DNA of 64,000 nucleotides from Ilex aquifolium (GCA_951799425.1 OX637395.1:35426323-35490322), one strand, 5' to 3'; positions 1 through 13,900 are shown, numbered from the stretch's first letter. Translations and numbers: made by a program. Notes: generated by a model not told the origin, from the letters alone.

Positions 1-59
1 TGATTACCTGGAGAGAGAGGCAGACTGTTTGCATGAGAGCAAAGTCATTGTAGACGTCC

Positions 60-470
60 CGTGGGAGGGCTGCATGAGCTGAGGCTGAGCTACTTTTAGT
101 CTCAGAGGATGGCTGTCGTGGCAGACTACATAAGCCGAGCTACGTATAATTTCGGGAGATGGCTGCCGTGGTAGAGGCTTACTAGGTGACTACTTGCGCG
201 AGAGCAGAGTCATAGAGGCCGAGCTATGTATAGTCTCGGGAGATGGCTGCCGTAGCAGGGGCTCATTCCATTGAGATGGAGATGAGGAGGACACTGAGGA
301 GCTGGGCACCTGAGGTGCGCCTGGTGAGATAGGACGAGACCCATCGTCTATGCGGCATCATTGGAGGCGCCCAAGGTGAAGAGGGCGAGACCCCTCGTCT
401 GGGCGGCATCATGGGAGACGCCCAAGGTGGAGAGAGCGAGACCCCTAGTCTGAGCGTCTACGCTGCTGGG
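60..470. repeat. Two blocks of diverged minisatellite repeats inside a Ty3/gypsy element
   Basis: Two tandem arrays lie downstream of gag in the element's own (minus) orientation. At about 85-275 a unit of roughly 45 bp, built around GCCGAGCTA and GGGAGATGGCTGCCGT, occurs three times with substitutions and irregular spacing. At about 310-460 a unit of roughly 57 bp, with GCGCCCAAGGTG, GAGCGAGACCCCT and GTCTGGGCGGCATCAT, occurs three times. No open frame crosses them. Tandem repeats in the downstream untranslated part of Ty3/gypsy elements are known in plants. The alignment is by eye. Confidence 0.6.
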
Positions 471-599
471 AACTGTTTGTAAATTTTAGGAAGGCAAAAC
501 AATTCTGGACACAATAATCTCCTCAGAATTTTATTTCATAAAATAACAAATAACAAGATAAATCAGCTAATAAAGAATATATAAAATCTTCAGGTGCTC

Positions 600-2240
600 G
601 GTGTCCTGTAGGTGGGCCAAGATTTTCCTAGTGAAGTTGGAGTCACCTCCTCCTAGCCCTTAGGCGATCGTCTGGATTTCTCCGAGGGGTTACTGACATT
701 CTCTGTCATCCTGGTCCTGATCAGGTGGCGGGACTTGTCCTCTGCCAGCGTACTGCCTCAAGTGACCACGCTGTATGAGCTCCTCAATCTACCTTTTTAG
801 ATCAAAGCAGTCGTCAGTGTCGTGGCCATGGTCGCGATGGAAGCGACAGTACCTGCTGGAATTTCTGCGGTTTGGGGCGGACTTCATTTTTTCGGGCTAG
901 CGGAGTGTGGGGTCATCCTGTATCTGGAATAGGATGTGCTCCACCGAGGCATTGAGTGGCGTGAGAGCTTGCCGCTCTCTCAGAGGTAGGGGACCAAGAC
1001 GGTCCCTGAGAAATATTCTTTCTGTCATATTTCTTTTGTTCTCTACCTCTCATTTGTCTTCGCGGGTGTCCTTCATTTTCTCCCCTCCTCGGGAGGACTC
1101 ACCTCGACGGGCCTTGGTGACGTCCTCGACATTCATATACTTCTGGGCCCTTGACAGCAGCTCGGGCATGCTGGAGGGTGGCTTCTTGAGGACAGAAAAC
1201 ATGAAACTGGAGGTACGAATGCCGGCGATGAAGGCGGCCAGGGCTATCTTGTCATCTGGTTCCTCAATTTGGAGAGCCTCCTCGTTGAAACGGGCGAGGT
1301 AGCCTCTGAGACTTTCATCCATGTCCTGCTTGATGGTGAATAGGTGGGTCACAGACTTCTGATGTCGGCGTCCCCTAATGAAGTGGGAGACGAAATATCT
1401 ACTGAGTTTATGTGAAGGAGTGGATGGAGGAGGGTCTGAGCTTGGAGAACCACTGGCGAGCAGACCCCTTCAAAGTGGTAGGGAAGGTTCTACACATAAT
1501 ATCCTCAGGCACGTTGTGGAGTTGCATGGGGGACTTGTATGTGTCGAGGTGGTCGAGGGGGTCTTTGGTGCCATCGAAGGTCTCGATGGTAGGCATCTTG
1601 AACTTCGAGGGCAGAAGGTAATTTACTATATCAGCAACAAAAGGAGTGTCGGTACGTCTTACCAGGTAGTCCACGGCTTCAGGCGCTTGCGCCTTGATGG
1701 CGTTGAGGGCATCACCAAGTTGGTTTTGCACCTCTCTTATCTTCTCGTCCCACTGGTTGGGGACTTCCTTAGTCGGAGGGTGGTACTGGCTATTGTGGTC
1801 TCCATATTGGCTTTCTCCATCTTCGTGCTCCTGTGCAGGTACGTGTGGAGGGGGTGCACGTGAGTTCCCTGCGCGATAAGGAGGGACTGCTGGGCGAGGT
1901 GCGCCCTGGTATGGCCTTGGGGCATTCTGCGAGGACCCCCATGGTGTGGGGTTGCCTGCTGCCCAGAAGGAAGGGGTTGCTGCTCCTCTACTGTTGGAGG
2001 GAGTGGTGCTCCTCCTACAGGGTGAGGGGCGACGCCCCCTTGGGTGAGTATTAACTGGATGATCTGCTGATTCTGTTTAACCAGCAACTGCATAGTCTGT
2101 AAGAGCTGTTGCTGTTGTTCGACGGCGGGAGTTGCCGTGGCAAAGGGTTCCTAGGATGCGAGGGGAGGCGGAGTCTCCTCCCTGTGGGCCGGGTTGTTGT
2201 CTCCGGGTTGTTGAGACCTTGACCTCATTGTGATTGCCAT
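600..2240 (-). pseudogene. Decayed Ty3/gypsy gag polyprotein
   Basis: The minus strand reads as a plant Ty3/gypsy gag (Retrotrans_gag type) broken into pieces by stops and frame changes. The likely start ATG is at 2238-2240. The order is an N-terminal Q/P-rich segment, the capsid core with motifs such as FDGTKDPLDHL and GSARQWF (about 1408-1731), an arm with SMPELLSRAQKYMN (1050-1352), and a C-terminal zinc-finger-like stretch resembling CRFHRDHGHDTDDC (about 770-860). A TAG lies near 2151. The capsid core closely resembles that of the full-length element at 33-43 kb, so the two are relatives. No protease or RT follows in the remaining 600 bases, which are non-coding and repetitive. Confidence 0.8.
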
Positions 2241-2283
2241 GGATTCAATGAGTAAAGAAGTAGAGTAATAGAAACTTAGTCGT

Positions 2284-2300
2284 TCCCACAGACGGCGCCA
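2284..2300 (-). other. Primer binding site of the left Ty3/gypsy element
   Basis: Read on the minus strand this is TGGCGCCGTCTGTGGGA, beginning 3 bases after the inner end of the LTR. TGGCGCCGT matches the 3' end expected of a plant tRNA-Asp; the rest matches less well. The position next to a TG..CA LTR is right for minus-strand priming. Confidence 0.65.
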
Positions 2301-2303
2301 AAC

Positions 2304-3120
2304 TGATGATGCACAAAATCGTCTTCGTGCAAGATCAACAGTCAAATATATGAAAGGGTGTGATTAATGAGCAATAAACAAGCAATCAATGGCAATATAA
2401 CAGCAAAATGGTAAATATGGGACCAACACAGAGATATATAGTGGTTCGGTCTCAGAGGACCTACTCCACTTTCAGAAATGGCAACGATGGCCTGATGTTC
2501 TTTATTGATGAATAAGAGTCGCCGGAGGAGTCCGGGAGTATTACAGTGCTTGGAGAGAGAGATAGAGAGAGAGATGTGTGTATGGTGCCGTACATGAAGT
2601 ATTGGAGGCGTAGAGATAACAAGGTTGTGGAACCTGCCCTCTATGTGGAGAGGGCTAACATTATATAGGTATGGTGAGGCGATGAGTTGAGGCGGTCACT
2701 ACAATTTTGGTAAGTACAATTAAGGTAGGACTCTACCACTTTGGTAAGTATAATCATGGTAGGACTAGATCTCTGTGCGTATCCCGATACTTTCTCTCTC
2801 GTGCTCCTATTCCGTCGAGGGAGGATCCTGAGCTGGGCTAGACTTGAGTTGGAGTGGGCCTTCATTGGAGTCAGGGGACAAAGGAGGAGGAGACCAGGAG
2901 GGCCACGCCATGGGCGGCGCCCCTTGGTCCCTGGGCTTGAGTTCCTTTGGACCCCGTATTGATTTACGGCCGTATTTTCAATTCCCCTTTATGCCCTCCG
3001 TAATTTGGACTTCCTTTTATGCCCTCCATAATTTGGGCTATTCAACTCCGAATGGGATTTCCTTTGGGCTTTCTTGGTCCGTTTAAGTTGGGCTCGACTC
3101 AGTCAAATTCGGACTCATCA
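2304..3120 (-). repeat. 5' LTR of the left Ty3/gypsy element (817 bp)
   Basis: The plus strand begins TGATGATGCAC and ends GGACTCATCA, giving 6-bp inverted ends TGATGA/TCATCA. It is followed on the inside by a PBS and then gag, so it is the 5' LTR of an element on the minus strand. The partner LTR lies beyond position 1, so no target duplication can be checked; the flank at 3121 begins AGTTC. Inner segments (a GTGGTTCGGTC block and a CCACTTTCAGAAATGGCAACG block) are shared with the solo LTR at 28939-29550 and more distantly with the LTRs at 33140 and 43076. Confidence 0.8.
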
Positions 3121-4509
3121 AGTTCTATTCGTTTATATGTAAAATACTGAAACTACTCGAACTGGACTTATTTTCTAAAGAAACCAAGATGAACAATTTT
3201 TTAAGGTAGTTTAAAAAAATAAACTCGACAAACTCAAATTCAAGTTCACAAAGGTCAGCTTAATTAGTAGCCCTATCGACTAATGATCCAACTGTTGAAT
3301 CAAAGATCTATTGACTCGGTCTGTTGTCCATTTTAATGTTCAGGCCGAGTTTAGAAACTATGATTAATTTAGAAGGGATAAACAAAGGATTATGATAAAA
3401 GGGGTAATTTTTTCTAGAAAGTTAATTATAAAATCTTGGGCATATACTTTTGTTCAATTGTTTAGGTGAAGTACGAGAGAGACGAATAAACTTGGAGCAA
3501 CCTATGGACATCACTCATGCGTAGAGCCATAAATATTGCTAGTTCGCACAATGAAATCTTGGGCATATTCACCCAAGTTGGATCGTCCCAAATTCTTGGA
3601 TAGTCGTGTTGACATATTTTCGTATTTTTTTTTTTTTAATTTTAATACTCCAAAATTTATTTTTAATTTAATTTGATAATGTGATCAAATAAAGAAATTT
3701 CTACATTGTTTCCGACTTTTCTGCAACGGCCCCTCACCTAGGTCGATAAAGGTCACAAACGAACGAATCCGTTTGAGACTAAGGGGTGGATTGCGATAAC
3801 TTAATCTCATGTCACTTTGTCATATGTGTGTGAACTTCTTGATAAATTGGAGTTTTAAACTTACATTACACAATGCATTTTAAAGCCGTACATATTTAAT
3901 TACAAGTTTGCCCTTAGTGTCTTAATGGGAAAAGTTAGATCAAAATAAGCACAGTTAATTTGCTCTCAACATAGCTTTATTTTATTTCCTTTATGACCTT
4001 ATAAATAATCTAATATCGATATTTTAGGGGTGAGTATCCAGATCGAGGACTGACAGGTTTCACTCGCAATTGTAAAGTTATAGGAACATAATTCATTGGA
4101 ATTCAATCGATTAGGCTAGTTATGAATTATAACATTAAATGCAACCTAATTTTCATGCAACAACTAAAATAGAGCATTTTCTTGAGAATTTTGAACACAT
4201 CACTTAATATTCCAAAAAATGTCATACATTTTCAATCCCAAAAATTAGAATTGATAATTAAACCAAACTTTACGAACTTGAGCCAAGCCTAACGAATTTA
4301 TTTTTGCCAAAAATTATTAAACTCGGCTTGTTTAAAAAATAAGCCGAGCCCAAAATGAGTCGAACTCGAGTTAAACCCGAATAACTCGACTATTTAACAT
4401 ATAAACGAGCCAAACTTTACGAACTCAAGCCGAGTCTAAAAAATTGTTTAAATTTCACTGGCCTGCACGAATTGAGTCCGAGTAGATCAGCTCAATTATC
4501 AACCCTATC
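3121..4509. other. Spacer with hAT-MITE remnants
   Basis: AT-rich spacer between the retroelement and the 3' end of the TM9SF gene. At 3121-3276 there is a CGAGC/AACTCG-rich remnant ending TTAATTAGTAGCCCTA, cut off by the LTR. At about 4230-4509 a second piece (AAACTCGGCTTG, AAGCCGAGCC, ending CAATTATCAACCCTA) resembles the complete hAT MITE at 29561-29901. No gene is seen. Confidence 0.4.
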
Positions 4510-4989
4510 AAAAATATCAGTTAATAAGAACCATATTGGTAAACTAAGCAAAACAGGAAAAGAGAATTCATTTCCAAGCACAAAATTCATTTCCTCCTAA
4601 CTTTTCCCCAATTGAGTTTCAATCTCCCATAGACATGCAAAATCAACAAAGAAAAATGAAAATCAAGTAGCACTGCTTACATTGTGCATCCACCATAGTA
4701 TAGAGGGAAATAACTACATGAAAAGGTAAAGTCTCAAATCATGCTAGCTTTTCGGATTTTATAAAAAACCATCTCTACATTCTAAATTTAAGTAAGAAAG
4801 CTTTCTTCTACAGCTCGGGAACGGAAAATCTTTGCTGGGCTTGCTCCCAATCCAAAAGACTTGCATATCATCCTCTCAATCCTTGTGAAGTCCAACCCAA
4901 AAGATGACCAGAGGCTTCCAAACGGTTTCACTAGCAATGACTAAAAGTACAAAGAAGCAACATCTGTCCTATTCTTCCTTGGGCAAAAA

Positions 4990-7900
4990 TTAGTCACACT
5001 TGATGTTTCGGTAGATCCTCCTCACAAACAGATTAGAGCCCAAGAAACCAACAGCTCCTGGACAATATTTGAGAGACATTTAGACAGGGCAAGTACTACA
5101 TAGTTACATTAAAATAGATAGAAAGAAAAAACCTTGAACCATAAAGCTCGACTTGCAAATTGATCCCTCAACTTAACCTTCTTGAAATTAATCAACAGAA
5201 GGGATTCTTAGATGACCAATAACACCTCTTAGTAAAAACTACTAAAATAAAAAATTTACAATAACACCAGCTAGTTCATTGGTTGAAATGCTCTTTATTA
5301 GTTTCGCTGGAATCTTATATTGATGATTTCTTGTTCAATAAATTGAACAGGGATACTCACTGAACAATTGAACCACCAGCAGTGCAAAGCATGCAACAAA
5401 AAGGGGCAGATTGAGAAATTAATGAGACGCACATTCAACATTCTCAGGCCAAGTTCTGACCTTGACACCTTTGATACGCTAATTTAGGTTAAAAGGTACT
5501 GGTCAGATTTATTCATATATGTTTTGTGTATCGATGACATTTTGATAATTCAAATGACGCTATAAATGGGCTGCATTTCCGGTCCACAAGTCTTATATTT
5601 AGTCAAATTATGTTCTTGATTCGCACCACAAACAGCCCCATGACTCTCTTTTCTTGTTTGTTCAAAACCTCAAACCATTCCCCCTTTATGACACCATTCA
5701 AGAACCCTAAACCCAATTTCTTCTCAAATTCTAAACCACCAAATCAGCAATCATATAGACAAAATCCTTCAAACCATTTCCCTGCATCAAAATTTAATGT
5801 CTTTACACACTTCTCCCACATCAACCAGTCAGTCCAATTATAATTGTACTTTCTCAACCTATCTTCAACAATTTTCCAAATCTCTCCAAGAATTTTAAAA
5901 ATTACAGTGATCTTAATTTTGTGTAGACCCTATCACTATGAACAACAAAATGAATAATCAACTCGATAAGTGGGACAATTATAAGCTTCATTGAGACAAG
6001 AGGGAAGGACGTGGCGGGAGTTTTGAGCTCTACAAATATGAAATAACTAAACAAGCAATGAAAGAAAAATATAAAAATACAACGAAACTATCAAAACAGC
6101 AGAACTCACCGCAGAGAATTCCTAATCCAAGACAAAACATCAGAGTGTATCCAAAGTAGAAGCTGGTTTGGAAGAATCCTGACATCTTAGTCTTCACGGA
6201 GTAGTAATAAATTGAATATAAGTACACATAAATAGCTGTTGAGGCAGCAGAGAAAAAAGAAGTCCATTGCCAGTGATAATTCTCAGCATTGAGCAAGAAA
6301 TATGTTCCGACAATTGTTACACAGACAGTAACAATGATAAGAATCAGAAAAACCAGTAGCATAAAGCCATAGACATAGTAAACCTGTCATGAACAGAAGA
6401 CAAGAGAGTGAATTTAGCTGTGACAGTCAAAATAGTGTACAGTTAACAAAAAAGATTCTCATGCACACTTTTTGTAATCATATATAAGGGAGGGTGTGGG
6501 CATGAGGAAGCAGTGAGTTTATAATCCAGCTAGATCCTTTTAGTCCACAATCAGCAATCCGAACCCCCCGAAAAATTATACACGTAAAATAAAAAAGATC
6601 ATGCAACACAACCTATGCATTCGTGTCTAACCAATTGGGTCTAAACCATTGGTGGAGCAACCTCAAACCAAGAAAAACTGGAAGGGTAGGTTTGGCATTG
6701 AGTGTTTAACTGGCCCTAGCCAAATCTAACCAGCACAAATTGCAACCTCAATTTCACATTAAATACCAACCAGAACCATTTACTTTCTCAAAGCAAATGT
6801 GAGCAAACAATGTAGGCTATACTTTTGTTACTAGCAAGAATATTTTTAATTTGACTGTTGAGGCATTCAACAAACTTATCAATGCATGTCGGACAAGCAC
6901 TAACACCACTGCCAAAGCTCATTTGTTTGAAGATCTGTGTCACAACTCACTACTCATGAGCTGACTTTTAAGTTTCTTTACAAAACACAAGCCACAACTC
7001 GTTTTTCGTTCAAGAACTCCATTCTGACAAAATGGATAATATAAACTGTATGGGAAGTACCAGTAGTGATATTGACGTCATTTGATCATGCCACCAAAAC
7101 ACAACAAAGAGTTGATAGATTTACCTTGTAATTCCAGAAGGATGTGAAGACAAAATACATCTCAATAAATATGCTGCCAAATGGTAGCAATCCTCCCATC
7201 ATTGAGATTACAGATGGTGTAAGGTACCACTTCTTCTCAGGAATTGGACGGGGAATGGTCTTCACGCGACATGGATTGTCGGGAGCACCACTCCAGTTTC
7301 TTCCCACAACAGTACCAACAAGTGCCAAAGGGAAAGAGATGAAAGCCCAAATGACAAAAACAACCACCATCGTTCCAAAAGGAATAGCTGCTAAAGACCC
7401 ATAAAATATAGCAATTGTGTTCAGGATGAAACCAATCCCAAAGCACAAAAATGGGAAAAGTGATGCTGTGAGGATCATTGATTTTATCCAAGTTTTGCCT
7501 GTGAAAAGGACAGAGAAACCTTCATTAGCAAAAATAAATAGAGATAAAAGCAGTATGTTTTTGGGAAATCAGCATAAAACAGAAATAGGGCACAGTGCCT
7601 ACCGCCATTGCGTGAGTACATTCCCCCGCTCACATAACCAGAAATGAACGATGTGAAAGCATAACATACAATGAATGTTGTGACAATTGATCCTCTCCTG
7701 AAAAACATAATTTGCATTATAAGTAGCAACTTGAAGCCACTAATAGCATCGTTCAGCATTGAAGAAACTTGCGAAGACATTAACACAAATAACAAATAAC
7801 AAAAACAAAAGATAATTTACCAATACAGCTAAAACCTAGAACAAAACGAACATAAATGGTACACTCAGACAGCCATCAACATAGATACTGCTTAACAACA

Positions 7901-10900
7901 CAAATATCCCAAACATCTTAAAATGCTTCTCAACATACCCGATGTACAACATTCCAAAAATTGCAACCAAGATGACAAGGAGAATCAGTAACGCAAGTTG
8001 AGCTCCCGTACCAACAACAGCTGAAATTAATACTAAAAAGCGTGGAGATCGAAAGACATCCCCATGGACAAGTTTCCAACCAGACTCTTCGCTCACATCT
8101 CTTTCCTGAAAATGATTTTTTTAATAAATAACTGAGTGATTAAAATTTAAAATATCCCCAAAAAGAATAATCACTAGACATAATAAAACCTCTTCAAAAA
8201 TACAAGGGTTACCAGAGTTTCCAGATCATCATCTTCTCGAGCATATTTGGCATAGTCATTTCTAAGAGTTCGCATCAATATCATTGACACCAGACCAGTG
8301 AGGAAGATAACCATCATGAATGAATTGAAAATAGAGAACCAATGAATCTGCAAAATGCAGGACGCATTTATAACTCATTAAGTGGGACATTAGTAAACGA
8401 TAACAAAGTACAATAAAAACAGCAAGTACCACAACCAATCCCCTCAAAAGTCAACTGCATGAAAACTCACATTTAAAATGGTAAGAATGGCTAGTGTTAT
8501 AGCAAGGCGACAGAAGTGATATGGAAAAATCAAATTTTAATGAGCAGAGCTACAATGCTACCATTGTCACAGAGAACCTCAGAATTTATAAACAGAATAA
8601 TAACCTAAACGTAAAATAAAATGAGAACCAATATTCACCTGATGCTCAAAGAAGGGATAGTCCAGGTAAACATCGAAACGGTGTGCAAAAGTGATGTTAG
8701 TTGTCATCCACTGGACAGAATATGTCAGATCCAATGACCTACCCACTTCCAATGGTTTTGGGCTCTCTTGAGTGAGATTAACATGAATGATCTGAAAGAA
8801 AATGAGGTTATTCGGCGTCAGTACGAACAAGGAAGTCCTTATTCAAATCCGGTATGAGTACATCAACATGGAACGCAAAAGGTTTTTTCTTTAACAAATA
8901 AAAAGGACCCATTATAATATCCATAAAGGAGTTCAGAAGCCACCAAACCTGATCTTTGTTGTATCTAACAACAATTTTCTTGTGTGTGTAAAGCACATGC
9001 TTGTTAGCACTACTCCTATCAGGATGCAACTCACCAATAAAACCTGGATGATTGGTAAAGTGGCATTACAAAGCACTAAATAATAGATAAACTGCCAAAG
9101 GAGACTAAATAAATCATAAAAGGAAGTTTGACGAGTGCATACCCCACAAAGGCAGATCATCTGAGCTTGTATTCAGCACATTGGAGACCAAAGAAAACAA
9201 AATCAGAGAACTGAAAGAACTCAAACCCCTAATCACAAAAAAGAAACACACAAATATACAATAGATCCTACATATACAGAAGCATTATGAGTAGAAAAGC
9301 AGCATACACCTACTGTTATACAGAAGATTAACAGAAATGCTAGCATATAATATTGTAAACAAAGAAGAATGAACCTCCATATTGATATTGTTTCATGGGT
9401 GCCTAACATCTACTGTTATAGTTCTTATTCTTTTATGTATTAGTCATAATTAGCAGATGTAGATGTAGATGTAGGGTAATATTGTAACTACCCTAAATAT
9501 GTCTCTACAATAAATAAGAAGGTGTAGGACAACACAAAATACACACACATTATTCTTCTCAATCTTTTCTCTCTTCTTCTCCTTTTTCTTCTTTTCTCAA
9601 ACCCTAATTCCGATTTTACTAATTTACCTTGATATCAAAGCAAGATCCGATAGAAAAAAAATTAGAAGGAGAAGCAGGACTATCTAAAGCAAACTATGTT
9701 CATCGCGGTGTCACTCCCGAAAAGTGATGTCATTCTTATGCCAACATGACATCAATAGTTTCCGATGACCAAGAGGGGAACAATAATTAACGATTTGAAA
9801 AAGAGAGTTTGACCGGGAGTGGGACTCTTAAGAAAAAAAGCCCCATCATCTTAAAAGATGATATAGAATTAATGTTTGAACAGAGTCTTAAAACACACAG
9901 TGATTAGTCCTAAAAAGTGTGATATTTTGGTACATTATTATTAATAATATACATTGATCCCTTATTAATAATGTCAATTATAGTTCCATTTTTTACTCGC
10001 TTGGATGTGTGTTTGTATTTTGCAAGTAAATAGCATAATTTACGTAGCGTGAGCGTGCATGGAAAATTATGTGCATGGCAAGGAATCAATCCATAGCCGG
10101 AAAGGATCGATCCACAAGAAGATTGAAAATTTGATAGAAAGTTAGAAGTGATCGATCTATCATGAAAGTGAATCGATCTGGAGCATATTAGAAGGAGACA
10201 GAGAGTTTATGTGGAATGATTCACGTTAAGAGGGATCGATTCTCATCGGTTGGTTTAAAGGGGTCAATCAGGCTTAAAAAGGATCGATTCACTTGAGGAG
10301 CCATTTGATGAGCCACCAATTCATGAATCAAGCCACCAAAGTCAAAAGCCAAGCCAAGATCAAGGAAAGCCAAGCCATATGATGTCATACCAAATTGGGA
10401 TTCTTTAATAAGGATAGATCCTTATAAAAAGGGATTGGTCCCTATCATAGTTATCAAATCGTGTATCGTATCGTATCGTGTATCGTGTATCGCAAGATAC
10501 GGCGTAATTTTAAATAATTAATAATAAAATATATATTCTTTTAAAAAAAAAATCATAGGCTCATAAAAACATAACATCTCATTAATATTCCATTTACTAT
10601 TTAAGTCACCAATATAATTTACTAAAATTAAAAAAATTATAAAGGGTATCAAATTAAATTAATGGTACTTATATACTTAAAAATAAAAAATTATAATGTA
10701 GTTGGGTATTAAATGTAATTTTTTATACTTATAACAAAATATATATATATATATGCACAACCGTGAGTCTCGTGACCCACGAGCAAAAGAACACACAGAG
10801 ACAGAGAGAAGAGGCGAGAGGCGATCGACGGGTGTGGTTGCAGCTCACAGCGTGGTCGATGGGCGATGCCGGAGAGAGAGAGAGAGAAGAAGAAGAAGAA

Positions 10901-13900
10901 CATACCTGGCTGGTACCTCGTGGTCGCAGCTCACAGCGATGAAGAGAGATCGTGAGACTAACAGGTTAGTGTTAAAAATCAACCTAGGGTTTCATCCGAA
11001 ATTTACAAGTTAGTATTGCTATTTTTTCCAATTTCAAAAATTTGTTTGATTTACTTTTATTTGGGTGTTTTTGCTGATTTGTTCCCTGGTAATTCTTGTC
11101 TTCTTCATCTCTGTTGCCTTTTTTTTTGGCATTTTCTCTATTATTTGATTTTGTGGGCTTCGGTGTATTCATCTCTGTTGGCTTCGGTGTCTTCATCTCT
11201 AGTGCAAATCAAAAAAAAAAAAAAAAAATTAAACAGCAACTTCGCGTATCGTACCGATACGTATCGTATCGTAAAAACGTATCGTGTATCGGACGATACG
11301 ATGCAAAAACGATACACAACTACGATCCGTATCGGTTTAGGGCTGTACCGTGACGTATCGTACGATACGTATCACGTATCGTACGATACTAACAACTATG
11401 GTCCCTATTGCTTTGGAGAATTGGAACAATAGCTTTTGTTGGGTCGATCCTTCGCTATTATGGATCAATCCAACTAGGGAATTTCAACCCGAGTCCTAAT
11501 TCATCTATAGTTGGATCAATATCACCCCACTATAAATACAATTTTTATTTTGATCTCAATGTCAAATCTTTTATTTATTCGATTGATTGAATGCTCTTAG
11601 TAAAATTTGATATTTTGTACAATTTTTTGATTATTCATCAACATGATTCAATTTTTGGTATGAATAATACTTATGATTTCCTACAAGTATTTTAATTAGT
11701 TCTTCAAAATTTATTTTCAAGTCAATCAAACTAATTGTTCGCTAATCGAAATATTTTTCGATTGACAACACTGGCATTGGAATATTGCATAAATATAATT
11801 TTCTAATAAATAAGAGCAAATCTGGATCCCAAAACCAGAAAGTCGTTTTGTCAAATTATTGTTAACCCTAAATTTATTTTTACAATTATTTCTCAATCAA
11901 TTCTACTTTTTACAAAACCTATTTTTTCTCATACTTTATTCAATTTACTCATTCCATGAGGATCGACCTTAGACTATACCGAGTTATTACAACTTGATCA
12001 CTTGCACTTGAGTGTACCACATTTGGATTCAAGAACCAACGTCTTCCAAACACTTCAGTTCGCCAACGAGAGAGAGAGAGTGTAAGACAAGAGTTTGACT
12101 GCTTCATGACTATGAAGAAGGAGGAGGAGGAGGGATTCTTCGATTTACATGCATGTCTAGGGTTGAAAATTGTTGATTTTCATGTGGGTTTTTGTTTTTG
12201 GGTCCCTATTTTTTGATTTATTTCATATAATTCTATTATATTAGGCTATTTTCTACAAAATTGTCCAAAGGATTTCTTAGTGGTCTCATCTTTTCTCCTT
12301 TCTTTCCCTTTTTGCGTTGATTTTTTATTTTTGTCTTAGATTCTGAATTTGCTAAAGATTTCACAAAATTGGTTTCAAACCAATTTAACTCGACCGAGTC
12401 AAACGAGTCGACTCCGAGTTGCATTGAAACTGCCGAGTTAACACCAATTCACGTCTGACTCGCGATATTCATGTATCGTAATTGTTATCTGATCGGAGGA
12501 GGTCGAGTCGTAGTCATATCAAACTCGGCCGATACTTTGAACACTGGTCCGTGATTTATAGATTGTGACAACCAAACAACTATTTTTATTGCAAGTAATC
12601 CAGTATTTCATATGCATACTAAACACATGTGAATCGTTATTTTATTCAAGATCTCTTGATGCGAAATGAGATTATCATCTCATATATCAAGTCTGATGAT
12701 CAACTGGGCATCTTTGATTTTTATGCTCTAACTTAAGGGAGTGTTAGAGTTCTTATTCTTTTATGGATTAGTCACAATTAACAGATGTAAGGTAATATTC
12801 TAGTCACCCTAAATATATTTTTACTATATATAAGAGGGCGTAGGACAACACATAATACGCACAAATATTATTCTTCTCAATCTTTTCTCTCTTCTTCTCC
12901 TTTTTCTTCTTTACCTAGTCCCCATTTTACTAATTTAACTTACTATATTAATACAAAACGGGGAACTAGTTTTTAAAAGGAAAAACTATATTCACACATG
13001 CATAAAACCAAATGAACAAATGTAAACCATTAATTGTTCCCAATTGATCTAACCAATATGGTAATTGATTACAATAAATGTCAAACAAAACCCTCGTTGT
13101 TTGCTCTACGTTTTTGAACTTCCAGTTAAGCCAACCAGGTTTTTTTTTTTTTTTTTGGGGGGGGTGGGGGAAGTATTTTTTCATAAAGAAACCGTAAATA
13201 TTTAAGATTGAAAATCAAGAAATACCAATGAGTAAACAATTTAGATATCTAAGATCGATCATTAAAAATGATGAAGAAATTAGAGATGATGTAACTCATA
13301 CAATCAACGCCGGTTGGCTTAAGTAGAGGAAAGCTCTGACATATTATGTGATAGAAAGATACTAATAAAATTGGATGGTAAGTTTTACCGATCAGCTATA
13401 AGGACAACAATGTTGTATGAAACAGAATGTTGGACAATTAGGAAACAACATAGTGTCAAAATGAGTGTAGACGAAATGAGAATGTTAAGGATCTAAGGTT
13501 AATGTGTGAAAAAACTAGAAAGGATAGAATAAGAAATGACCGTATTAGATAAATGGTACGAGTAGCTCCAACTAGGGATAAGTTAAGAGAAAATAGATTA
13601 AGATGGTTTGGTCATGTTCAACGGAGGCCGATAGAGGCACTGGTTCGAAAAAGTGAGAGAATTTCTCTTAATGGTACTAGAAGTAGGGGTAGATCTAAAT
13701 TAACATTGAACGAAATAATAAGAAAATATATAAAAATATTTAACTTAAATAAGCATACAACGCATGATCGAAATGAATGGCAAAGACAAACTCATATAGC
13801 CGACCCCAAATGATTGGGACATAAGTTTTGGTCTAGTTTGGTTTTGGTTACACAAAGGATTAATTCTATTTTGTCCCAAACAAAAACTTGCAGAAGCCTC

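Larger units (their letters stand above)
9414..12955 (+). mobile_element. Decayed Ty1/copia element in intron 3 of the TM9SF gene
   Basis: Two direct repeats of about 215 bp start TGTTATAGTTCTTATTC (9414) and TGTTAGAGTTCTTATTC (12742) and both run to ...TTACTAATTTA. The left copy is followed by TTGATATCAAAGCAAG, a degenerate copia PBS (TGGTATCAGAGC type). The right copy is preceded by the purine tract AAGGGAG. Just upstream of it, 12560-12715 still reads as a copia RNase H end ([33 protein letters not shown]) with a frameshift. Nearly all of the other coding region is gone and later insertions fill the interior. The exact LTR ends and target duplication could not be fixed. Confidence 0.7.

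Noticed and set aside
907..2093. Several open frames on the plus strand over the left gag region
   Set aside because: They are shadows of the minus-strand gag, with no known domain and overlapping the capsid motifs.
9414..9640. Exact LTR ends and TSD for the copia element in intron 3
   Set aside because: The two LTRs diverge at their 3' ends and the flanking 5-mers do not match, so no duplication is claimed.
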